Part shown: one piece after another, positions 18,827 to 25,798 of the stretch
How the letters are laid out: each line of letters begins with the position of its first letter
How positions within the stretch are numbered: position 1 is the first letter of the stretch
NCBI RefSeq assembly: GCF_000682735.1
Contig: NZ_AWFD01000012.1
Coordinates: forward strand, 1-64,000
DNA length: 64,000 nt
From: Hyphomonas sp. CY54-11-8
GTDB lineage: Bacteria > Pseudomonadota > Alphaproteobacteria > Caulobacterales > Hyphomonadaceae
Reading direction: 5' to 3'
Position numbers and translations under genes: made by a program
The notes under the pieces: model-generated
Databases searched by the model: none
The model's input: the letters and a program-made list of their open reading frames with translations, nothing else
What the model was told of the DNA's origin: nothing

Positions 18827-19888
18827 ATGGGCAATCCCATGACCCGGCGCCCTGTGCGGCCACTCGGCCGTACCGGTGCCATGACGCCCTTGCTGCGGTT
18901 CCTTGCTGGAACGCACGCAGAAGCACTGGCCATCGTATGGCCTGCGCCGCATGCGGGTTTTCTGGCCCTGCCGTCCGCCCGCCGCCACGCGGCGGCGATC
19001 CTGCTTGCTCGTGATCTCGAACTGAACGAGATCGCCCGTCTTGTGGAATTTGGACGCGACGGGGATGTTGCGAAACATCTCATGCATGGCCAGGCAGCTG
19101 GCGGACTGATGAAGTCGCTGTCCCGGCTGGGCGAGACCCTGTGGGAGGCATCCGACTATAATCTGTTCCTGTCCCTGTTCTCCGAGGAGAACACGGCGCA
19201 GGTGCTTCGGCACACGGACGAGATTCGTCCGGAACAGCTTCATCTGATCCGCAGGCTGCCGGTCCTGCTCCGGGTGCCGAAAATTCTTCGGCATATCCCG
19301 GACAGTAAGGGCGCTGTCGATGACCTGGCCGAAGCGTTCCGACTTGCCGTGCGCATGCGCGGCAAGGATCAGGCGGCGTCGGTTGCCCGCCGGTGGGAGC
19401 GGGCTGCATCGTCCGAACGCCTGTTCGACATGGCGGCGGAAGACCTGCAGCCCGTCCACTTCGGCAACATGCTGGCCCCGCCGGACCTGCCGACTGCCTT
19501 CTTCCGGGTCGGCGACAGGAAAACGCTGGAACAGGTCGCGCTGGAATTCCGCAATTGCCTGCGGGATTTCACCAGCGACATCGCGGCCGGGCATATGGCG
19601 GTCTACGTCCTGCGTGATGGCGTGGAACGGGCCGTCCTGGCCCTGCGCCGGGATACGGCTGGCTGGCGGCTCGCCGAGGCGAAAGGCAAGGACAATTCGG
19701 ACCTGCGCGAGGAAACGCTCCGGTTCATTGTCGATGCCGTGGAACGGGCAGGCGGGCGGACAGGCGAGTCCAGCTGGGTTCTTGCCCGCCGGCTGCATGA
19801 GCATGTGTGCGACCGTTGCGGTCCGGCGCATGTCCCGGTGCGGGAAACCTGGGAAGAACGGTTGATGCTGGGCTCTCTCTGGGACTGA
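18827..19888 (+). CDS. Unrecognised 353-aa protein, weakly PcfJ-like C-terminus
   Basis: I do not recognise this gene with confidence. The ATG at 18827 has a near-perfect AAGGAGG ribosome site; a longer frame from 18608 would run through the leader hairpin. The protein is soluble, Arg/Leu/Ala-rich and mainly helical. The C-terminal ~110 residues (EFRNCL, then GHMAVYVLRDG, then WRLAEAKGKDNSDLREE) resemble in pattern the PcfJ-like domain (xxC...Y...W.l.Q..G..N), but this is a weak pattern match. A CDRCGP motif near the end has two close cysteines. It is monocistronic, with its own strong promoter and terminator. Confidence 0.7.
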   Translation: MGNPMTRRPVRPLGRTGAMTPLLRFLAGTHAEALAIVWPAPHAGFLALPSARRHAAAILLARDLELNEIARLVEFGRDGDVAKHLMHGQAAGGLMKSLSRLGETLWEASDYNLFLSLFSEENTAQVLRHTDEIRPEQLHLIRRLPVLLRVPKILRHIPDSKGAVDDLAEAFRLAVRMRGKDQAASVARRWERAASSERLFDMAAEDLQPVHFGNMLAPPDLPTAFFRVGDRKTLEQVALEFRNCLRDFTSDIAAGHMAVYVLRDGVERAVLALRRDTAGWRLAEAKGKDNSDLREETLRFIVDAVERAGGRTGESSWVLARRLHEHVCDRCGPAHVPVRETWEERLMLGSLWD

Positions 19889-19905
19889 TCCGGGCGCCCG
19901 AAGGG

Positions 19906-19935
19906 AGGCGCCTCTCCGGAAACGGGGAGGCGTCT
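19906..19935 (+). terminator. Hairpin terminator after the 18827 gene
   Basis: AGGCGCCTCTCC pairs with GGGGAGGCGTCT (two wobble pairs) around a GGAAAC loop. Only a short pyrimidine tail (TCTCAC) follows, so termination strength is uncertain. Confidence 0.55.
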
Positions 19936-20005
19936 TCTCACGGAAGTATCTTGTACAGTCCGGAATTGCGGATAGGCTCAGCGCCGCCTATCGGAGCATT
20001 CCCCC

Positions 20006-21586
20006 ATGATATTCGACCGTATCAAGCCGCTCGACGCCATCCTTGCGACTGCGGAAAAGAAGTCCCTGCACAGATCCCTCGGCGCCTTCCAGCTGACCAT
20101 GCTCGGCATCGGCGCGGTGATCGGGACAGGCATTTTCGTGCTGACCGCCGCGGCGGCCCAGAAGGCCGGACCGGGCATGATGTTCTCTTTCGTCATCGCC
20201 GGGTTCGTCTGCGCGGTGGCGGCCCTTTGTTATTCAGAGCTCGCCTCCATGGTGCCTGTGTCGGGCTCTGCCTATACCTACACCTATGCCGTGATGGGGG
20301 AGCTGCTGGCCTGGATGGTCGGCTGGGCGCTGATCCTCGAATATGCCGTGGCAGCCTCGGCCGTGTGTGTCGGCTGGTCCGGGTACGTCATGGGCCTCGT
20401 CGAGAACTTAACCGGGTTCACCTTACCCGCGGCGCTCAGTAGCGGCCCGGCCTGGGGCTTTGCAGGCGGCATTCCGAGCGTCGACTTCAGCCATGGCGTG
20501 GTGAACCTGCCGGCCATCGTGGTGGCGGCCGTCGTCACGTGGCTGCTGGTCATCGGCACCAGCGAAAGCGCCTCGGTGAATGCCGTGCTCGTCGCCATCA
20601 AGGTCACGGCCCTTACGGCCTTCATCGTGCTGAGTTTACCGATCCTGAAGGGAGAGAACTTCACGCCGCTGATGCCAACGGGCCTCCTCGGCCATGACGG
20701 CCTCGGCGTCGTCGGAGCGGCGGCGACCATCTTTTTTGCCTATGTCGGCTTCGATGCAGTTTCGACAGCTGCGGAAGAGACCAAGAACCCGCAGCGCAAT
20801 GTACCGATCGGACTGCTCGGCTCTCTGGCCATCTGTACCGTGTTTTATTTCCTCGTGGCAGCGGGTGTGGTCGGCACGGTTGGGGCCCAGCCGGTGCGCG
20901 ATGCCGCCGGCGCGGTCCTGCCACCGGATGGGGCAGGTTTTGCCGCGCGCTGCGCCGAACTCCGGGCGGTGGGCGAGGCCCCCATCGTCTGTTCGGACGA
21001 GGCGCTCGCCGAAACGCTCCGCACCATCGGCTTCCCGGTGATCGGCAACCTTGTCGGCCTCGCGGCCTCCATCGCGCTGCCTTCGGTGATCCTGATGATG
21101 ATCTATGGCCAGACGCGGATCTTCTTCGTCATGGCCCGCGACGGCCTGCTGCCCGAAAACCTCGCCGATGTGCACCCGAAGTTCAGGACACCGTGGAAGA
21201 TGACCATCTTCACCGGTATCTGCGTGGCCATTGCGGCGGCCTTCTTCCCGGTTGGCCAGCTGGCGGACATTTCGAACTCCGGCACGCTGTTCGCCTTCTT
21301 CATGGTGGCGATTGCGGTGATGATGCTGCGTCGGACGGATCCGGACCGGTTCCGCCCGTTCCGCACGCCGTTTGTCTGGATCATCGCGCCGATCGCCGCG
21401 ATCGGTTGTCTTGGCCTCTATCTGAACCTGCCCTTCGTGGCGAAAATGGTTCTGCCGGTCTGGGGTGCCATCGGGCTCGCGATCTATTTCTTCTACAGCC
21501 GCAAACGCAGCCATGTCGGCCTTGGCCTGATCGAAGTACACGAGGAAGATTCCGACGTACCGCCCTCGGCGGCGCCGCCGATCTGA
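20006..21586 (+). CDS. APC-superfamily amino acid permease (cationic amino acid transporter type)
   Basis: Predicted inner-membrane amino-acid transporter of 526 residues with about twelve membrane spans. The GIGAVIGTGIFVLTAAAAQKAGPG unwound TM1 motif, the CYSELASMVPVSGSAYTYTYA segment and YVGFDAVSTAAEETKNPQRNVPIG after TM6 are typical of the CAT family (bacterial YfnA-like and eukaryotic CAT). An unusual ~55-residue loop with two cysteines lies between spans 7 and 8 (around GAGFAARCAELRAVGEAPIVC). Substrate cannot be fixed from sequence. Confidence 0.88.
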   Translation: MIFDRIKPLDAILATAEKKSLHRSLGAFQLTMLGIGAVIGTGIFVLTAAAAQKAGPGMMFSFVIAGFVCAVAALCYSELASMVPVSGSAYTYTYAVMGELLAWMVGWALILEYAVAASAVCVGWSGYVMGLVENLTGFTLPAALSSGPAWGFAGGIPSVDFSHGVVNLPAIVVAAVVTWLLVIGTSESASVNAVLVAIKVTALTAFIVLSLPILKGENFTPLMPTGLLGHDGLGVVGAAATIFFAYVGFDAVSTAAEETKNPQRNVPIGLLGSLAICTVFYFLVAAGVVGTVGAQPVRDAAGAVLPPDGAGFAARCAELRAVGEAPIVCSDEALAETLRTIGFPVIGNLVGLAASIALPSVILMMIYGQTRIFFVMARDGLLPENLADVHPKFRTPWKMTIFTGICVAIAAAFFPVGQLADISNSGTLFAFFMVAIAVMMLRRTDPDRFRPFRTPFVWIIAPIAAIGCLGLYLNLPFVAKMVLPVWGAIGLAIYFFYSRKRSHVGLGLIEVHEEDSDVPPSAAPPI

Positions 21587-21659
21587 CGGAACGGGGATTG
21601 GAACTCTCTCGCGGCGGGGCTATCCTGCTGCGGGACAATAAGAAACCGGAGGAAATGAG

Positions 21660-22262
21660 ATGGCTGACGGACACGCCGGCGGCGAACGCGCAAAATTCCG
21701 CGAAATGCTGGAAGGCACCAAGGAAGACTGGGATATCATCGCGGAGAATTCCCGCATCTTCAATAAGGGCCTCGCCAAGCGGGTGCTGGACCACCTCCGC
21801 CTGCTGGATGGCGATTTCGGCGGCTTCCCGATCGACCGGCTTGAGCACTCGCTGCAGACGGCGACCCGCGCCCACCGGGACGGGCGAGACGAGGAATATG
21901 TCGTCTGCGCCCTGCTACACGATATCGGCGACACGCTGGGCAGCATGAACCATCCGGACGTGGCTGCCGCGATCCTCAAGCCGTTCGTTTCCGAGGAAAA
22001 CCTCTGGATGGTCGCCAATCATGGCGCGTTCCAGGGCTATTACTTCTTCGAGTATCTCGGCCTCGACAAGAATATGCGCGAACAGTTCAAGGACAGCCCG
22101 CACTACCAGCGCTGCGCCGAGTTCTGCCACAAGTATGATCAGGCGGCTTTCGACCCGGATTATGAAAGCGAGCCGCTGGAATTTTTCGAGCCGATGGTGG
22201 AGCGCGTCTTCTCTAAGCCGAAGAACTCCATGTATCTGAAAGCCATGAAAAACGCGGAATAG
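21660..22262 (+). CDS. HD-domain protein
   Basis: Metal-dependent HD-superfamily protein, 200 residues. Candidate ligands are His63 (LEHSLQTATRA), His87-Asp88 (LLHDIGD), His121 and Asp160, with an additional His98, the spacing of a compact HD hydrolase. Families with extra histidines include di-iron oxygenases such as PhnZ, so oxygenase rather than phosphohydrolase activity is possible. A GGAGGAAATGAG ribosome site supports the start. It follows the permease by 73 bp, and a bidirectional terminator follows. Confidence 0.75.
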   Translation: MADGHAGGERAKFREMLEGTKEDWDIIAENSRIFNKGLAKRVLDHLRLLDGDFGGFPIDRLEHSLQTATRAHRDGRDEEYVVCALLHDIGDTLGSMNHPDVAAAILKPFVSEENLWMVANHGAFQGYYFFEYLGLDKNMREQFKDSPHYQRCAEFCHKYDQAAFDPDYESEPLEFFEPMVERVFSKPKNSMYLKAMKNAE

Positions 22263-22281
22263 TCCGCAGGCAGACCGCCAA

Positions 22282-22312
22282 AAAGGCCCGTATCCAAAGG
22301 ATACGGGCCTTT
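22282..22312. terminator. Bidirectional terminator
   Basis: A 14-bp perfect stem (AAAGGCCCGTATCC with its complement) around an AAA loop, with T runs available on both strands. It separates the HD-domain gene (+) from the Kazal lipoprotein gene (-). Confidence 0.95.
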
Positions 22313-22337
22313 TTTCATGCAGTTGCCGGGGTTTGCG

Positions 22338-22733
22338 TCAGCTTTCCTTCACTTCGCATTTGCCCGGATAGGCGACACTGACGCCTTCGGCATAGGCTTC
22401 GCAGCGGTTGCCATAGGTCTTGCCGTCGCAACCGCAGACCGGGCGGTATTCCTTGGTGCAGATCGGGCCCGTCTTCCGGCAGACGCCGGCAGCATCCGCG
22501 ATCGAGTGGCATGCGCCATCTTCAAAGATGCAGGTCAGGCCGTCATCGCACTGGAAGGCGGCGATGCCACCGCACATAGCGCCTTCGCCGGTCGCGGAGG
22601 CTTCCGCGGGGGTCTCCACGGGTGCGGCCACTTCGTCGGCTGGAACGGCCCGGTCAGGCACAACGCCCGGTTCGAGAAACCAGGCGCAACCGGCGAGAAA
22701 GATTGAGGAAAATAAAAGGATGGCGAGGCGCAT
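22338..22733 (-). CDS. Kazal-domain lipoprotein
   Basis: Predicted exported lipoprotein of 131 residues. The signal MRLAILLFSSIFLAGC ends in a lipobox (LAGC, Cys16). After an Ala/Pro-rich linker comes a cysteine-rich module (CGGIAAFQCDDGLTC...C...C) and then a Kazal domain with PVCGCDGKTYGNRCEAY and a closing YPGKC. Kazal domains usually inhibit serine proteases, so inhibition of an exogenous or own exported protease is a reasonable guess. The ATG at 22733 is preceded by AAAGGAG, but start codon and ribosome site both lie within a strong hairpin. Confidence 0.85.
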   Translation of the reverse strand: MRLAILLFSSIFLAGCAWFLEPGVVPDRAVPADEVAAPVETPAEASATGEGAMCGGIAAFQCDDGLTCIFEDGACHSIADAAGVCRKTGPICTKEYRPVCGCDGKTYGNRCEAYAEGVSVAYPGKCEVKES

Positions 22734-22773
22734 GGGATTCTCCTTTCGGGAGAACAGCCTGCGCCTCGCCATC
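22719..22773 (-). repeat. Nested inverted repeat covering the Kazal gene start
   Basis: A perfect 14-bp inverted repeat (22719-22732 with 22760-22773) encloses a second 6-bp stem TTCTCC/GGAGAA. In the minus-strand mRNA the outer stem takes up the TG of the start codon and the first codons, and the inner stem takes up the GGAG ribosome site. The 3' arm is followed by CTTTTATTTT, so the same structure could also terminate transcripts arriving from the upstream SDR gene. Confidence 0.75.
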
Positions 22774-22799
22774 ATTTTTGGCAAGTCTGGAGCCGGGGC

Positions 22800-23723
22800 T
22801 TAGCCCTTGGCTTTGCCTTCAGCGACGAGCGAGAACATGTTCTGGCCGTGCTGGCCGCCGGAAGTGAAGGCCGGCAGTGTCTTGCTGGTGTCGGTGATCT
22901 CGTCCCACTTGGCCGCAACGGCTTCGGCGGTCAGCTCTTCGCCCTGGCCGACATAGGCGCCGCGGGTTTCGACGATGCGGGCCATCGAGAAGGCACCGGC
23001 GCCAGCCGACAGGATCAGGCCGGTCGGAGCGTCGTCTTTCACCAGGTTCATCACGCCCGGCGTGACATATTCCGGCTTCAGCTGTTCCAGCGCTTCCGGC
23101 GGCATCAGGCCTTCGGTCATGCGTGTCGCGGCGACCGGGCAGACGGCGTTGATCTTGATGTCGTTCTTCGCGCCTTCGATTTTCAGGGTGTTCATCATGC
23201 CGACCACGCCCAGCTTGCCGGCGCCATAGTTGGCCTGGCCGAAATTGCCATAGAGGCCGGTGGAGGAGGTGGTCACGACGATACGGCCGTAGTTCTGGGC
23301 TTTCATGATGTCCCAGGCAGCATGCACCGGCAGGAACGTGCCGCGCAGATGAACGGCGAGAACCAGGTCGATGTCCTGGGTCGTCATTTTCGAGAACGAC
23401 TTGTCGCGCAGGATACCGGCATTGGCGATGATGATGTCAATGCGACCCCATTTTTCCATGGTGTCGTCGATCATTTTCTTCACGCCGGCTTCGTCAGCGA
23501 CGGACGAGCCGTTGGAGATGGCTTCGCCACCCATGGCTTCGATTTCCTTCACCACGGCTTCTGCGGCGTCGGAGCTGCCGCCCGAACCGTCCATCGATGC
23601 GCCGAGGTCGTTGATGACGACTTTTGCGCCGCGGCGGGCGAGTTCGAGGGCGTGGCAGCGGCCAAGACCGCCGCCGGCACCCGTAACAATGGCAACGCGA
23701 CCGTCAAAACGGATGTCAGACAT
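22800..23723 (-). CDS. SDR-family (3R)-hydroxyacyl-CoA dehydrogenase-like protein
   Basis: Short-chain dehydrogenase of 307 residues. The Rossmann motif TGAGGGLG is near residue 13, NAG near residue 98, and the catalytic Ser-Tyr-Lys sits in TTSSTGLYGNFGQANYGAGK. The VVINDLGASMDGSG segment and the C-terminal extension are typical of the dehydrogenase unit of multifunctional enzyme type 2 (peroxisomal beta-oxidation), here as a stand-alone protein. It probably oxidises (3R)-hydroxyacyl-CoA with NAD. The ATG at 23723 has a CAGGAG ribosome site; the longer in-frame reading would enter the divergent promoter region. Confidence 0.85.
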   Translation of the reverse strand: MSDIRFDGRVAIVTGAGGGLGRCHALELARRGAKVVINDLGASMDGSGGSSDAAEAVVKEIEAMGGEAISNGSSVADEAGVKKMIDDTMEKWGRIDIIIANAGILRDKSFSKMTTQDIDLVLAVHLRGTFLPVHAAWDIMKAQNYGRIVVTTSSTGLYGNFGQANYGAGKLGVVGMMNTLKIEGAKNDIKINAVCPVAATRMTEGLMPPEALEQLKPEYVTPGVMNLVKDDAPTGLILSAGAGAFSMARIVETRGAYVGQGEELTAEAVAAKWDEITDTSKTLPAFTSGGQHGQNMFSLVAEGKAKG

Positions 23724-23764
23724 GGGCTTTCTCCTGAAAAGTTTGGGGGTTTCACACCAGACGC

Positions 23765-23796
23765 TCACGTCAACGTCAAGCACATCCCTTACGTCA
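23765..23796. promoter_or_regulatory. ACGTCA repeats in the SDR/VOC divergent region
   Basis: Three copies of ACGTCA occur: two in tandem (TCACGTCAACGTCAAG, 23765-23780) and one at 23791-23796. Read on the minus strand the pair gives TTGACGTTGACG, which doubles as a -35 box for the SDR gene. The pattern resembles published operators of MerR-family fatty-acid/branched-chain catabolism regulators such as LiuR, but that is only a resemblance. Confidence 0.4.
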
Positions 23797-23862
23797 GCCC
23801 TTGCGCGTGTTGTCGCGGTGTGTATCCGTTCCATTCTGGAATTCACCAGAGGAGGAAACATC

Positions 23863-24231
23863 ATGCTCGCTTATGTCACGCTCGGCTCGAATGATACGGT
23901 CAGGGCCTGCGCCTTCTATGACGCGGTTCTCGGCGAAATGGGGGCCAAGCAGGTCTTCAATAATGGCCGACTTCACTTCTACGGCACGGGGCCGGGCGCG
24001 CCCATGCTGGCAATCGGCGGCCCTTACGACGAGAAGGCGGCGACCTGCGGCAACGGCGTGATGCCGGCGCTTGCCTGCCCGGACAATGCGACGGTCGACA
24101 AGGTCTACAAGAAGGCCATCGAACTCGGTGCCAAGGACGAAGGCGAACCCGGCAATCGCATGCCGACCTTCTACGGTGCCTATTTCCGCGACCCGGACGG
24201 CAACAAGATCTGCGTCTGCAAGCTGGGCTAA
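23863..24231 (+). CDS. VOC-family (glyoxalase/dioxygenase fold) protein
   Basis: Single-domain vicinal-oxygen-chelate protein of 122 residues with two betaalphabetabetabeta units. The N-terminal YVTLGSNDTVRACAFYDAVLG and C-terminal YGAYFRDPDGNKICVCKLG are characteristic; the usual final glutamate of EF.DPDGN..E is replaced by Cys-Val-Cys, so metal binding may differ. A GAGGAGGAAACATC ribosome site supports the start. It is divergent from the SDR gene. Confidence 0.85.
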   Translation: MLAYVTLGSNDTVRACAFYDAVLGEMGAKQVFNNGRLHFYGTGPGAPMLAIGGPYDEKAATCGNGVMPALACPDNATVDKVYKKAIELGAKDEGEPGNRMPTFYGAYFRDPDGNKICVCKLG

Positions 24232-24265
24232 GTGGTTTCGTCTCCTCTCCGGTGGGGAGGGGACG

Positions 24266-25768
24266 TCACCTCGCTCCGGATATCTGTTCGAGCCGCGCAT
24301 TGGCGTTTTGGCACCAGTGACAATCCACGTCGGGGGCGAGTTGGAGCGCCCGCCTGAAGGCATCTGCCGCCTCAGCCTCATGGCCACAGGCCAGCAGGCC
24401 TTCCCCCAGACTGTCCCTGAGATTGCCATCGTCGGGAAATTGGCCAGCATTCAGCCGCAGCAGGGCGGTCGACCAATCGCAATCATCTTCCCTGAGCCGT
24501 TGGAAACCGATGCGGTTCAGGATGGCGGGGTTTTCTAAAGGCCGGCCAAGCCCGGCTTCCATGAAGGACAGCAAGATGCCGGCCTCTGATGCCGTATGGC
24601 TGTCCATGAATCGGTAGACGAGTTCATAGCTCAAAGGAGCGATCGGCGGCGGCACATAGCTCTCATCGCGGGCCAGTCTGGCGACGCGCCAGGCGATCGA
24701 GTCGACAGCTTCCGGCAGGGACACATTTGTCAGGAACACGACGACCAGGTCCTCGTCCACAAACCGGATGAGATCTGCGAAGAAGAGGCCATTCGACCCA
24801 TTGTGCGTGACAATGCGCCGGCCATCGTTCGTGCTCTGAATACTCCAACCATAGCCATAAAATGTCGTGCCGCCTTCAGTCTCCGGAACATGAGGTGCCT
24901 GGAGCAGGGCGACGCTTTCTCGGCTCAGCACCGTTCCGTCACGCAGGGCCTTGTGCCAGTTGTAGAGATCGCCGGTCGTTGAGTGCAGGTCGCCCTTGCC
25001 AATGCCGAACCAGGTGACCGGACCGTTGCCCCATTGCCGGAAAGTGGTTCCCCAGCTTTTCCAGGTGGCGGTCTCCAGGTCGAAATAGTATCCGTTCGCG
25101 ATCCGGTCCGCGCGCCAGTCCGGCTGCAGATACCCGGTCTGGCTCAAGCCAGCTGGTTCCAGAAGGTGTTGTTGAAGATAGTCCTCAAAGGGTTGGCCGG
25201 ACGTTTGCTCCACGATCGCCGCCAAAAGGGTATAGCCGGTATTGGCATACTCATGACGGGTGCCAGGTTCGGTTGCGAGGGTTGAGGCAAAGAAGGCCGT
25301 CAGGAAGTCTTCCTTGCTGGCTTCATCATAGCGAAAGCCAAGATCCTGACGGGAGATGCCGCCTGTGTGGGTCAGCAGCTGGTGCACCGTGATCCCAGCC
25401 TTGTCTTTGGGGGTGTCGTCAAACAGATCCCCAAGCGTGTCGCCGAGGTGGAGTTTGTCCTGTTCTACAAGTTTGAGAATGGCTGCCGCGGTGAACTGCT
25501 TGGTGACCGAGCCGATGTTGAACACGGTCTCCGGCGAAACCTTCACGCCCGCCTCATAGTCAGCATACCCATATCCTCTGGATAAAAGCACCTCATCGCC
25601 CTTCGCGACCAGGACAGCGCCCGAGAAATGATGAGGCTCGGCAGCTGACAGGAAGGCGTCGATCCGTTGCGCGAGACGGGAGTCGTCTTCGGCAAAGGCC
25701 GGACACGGCAATACGAATGCCAGCACAGGGATCGCCAGAACGACGAGCCTTTTGAGGATATTTGGCAA
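24266..25768 (-). CDS. Exported serine hydrolase, beta-lactamase/AmpC fold
   Basis: A 500-residue secreted esterase/peptidase-type hydrolase. A cleavable signal peptide ends near AFAEDD. The SxxK motif is SVTK (FNIGSVTKQFT, near residue 90), the YxN motif is YANTGY, and HNGSNG replaces KTG, as in class C-like esterases. The last ~75 residues resemble a TPR pair (ADAFRRALQLAP). Translation starts at TTG (25768) behind GGAG. It lies 30 bp downstream of the S10 peptidase gene on the same strand, so the two likely form an operon of exported hydrolases. Confidence 0.85.
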   Translation of the reverse strand: MPNILKRLVVLAIPVLAFVLPCPAFAEDDSRLAQRIDAFLSAAEPHHFSGAVLVAKGDEVLLSRGYGYADYEAGVKVSPETVFNIGSVTKQFTAAAILKLVEQDKLHLGDTLGDLFDDTPKDKAGITVHQLLTHTGGISRQDLGFRYDEASKEDFLTAFFASTLATEPGTRHEYANTGYTLLAAIVEQTSGQPFEDYLQQHLLEPAGLSQTGYLQPDWRADRIANGYYFDLETATWKSWGTTFRQWGNGPVTWFGIGKGDLHSTTGDLYNWHKALRDGTVLSRESVALLQAPHVPETEGGTTFYGYGWSIQSTNDGRRIVTHNGSNGLFFADLIRFVDEDLVVVFLTNVSLPEAVDSIAWRVARLARDESYVPPPIAPLSYELVYRFMDSHTASEAGILLSFMEAGLGRPLENPAILNRIGFQRLREDDCDWSTALLRLNAGQFPDDGNLRDSLGEGLLACGHEAEAADAFRRALQLAPDVDCHWCQNANARLEQISGAR

Positions 25769-25798
25769 TACCTTACTCCGGTATCAGGATTGAACTGA

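Noticed and set aside
24239..24266. Terminator between the VOC and serine-hydrolase genes
   Set aside because: An imperfect CTCCTCTCC/GGGGAGGGG hairpin with wobble pairs exists, but no T run on either strand; too weak to annotate as terminator.
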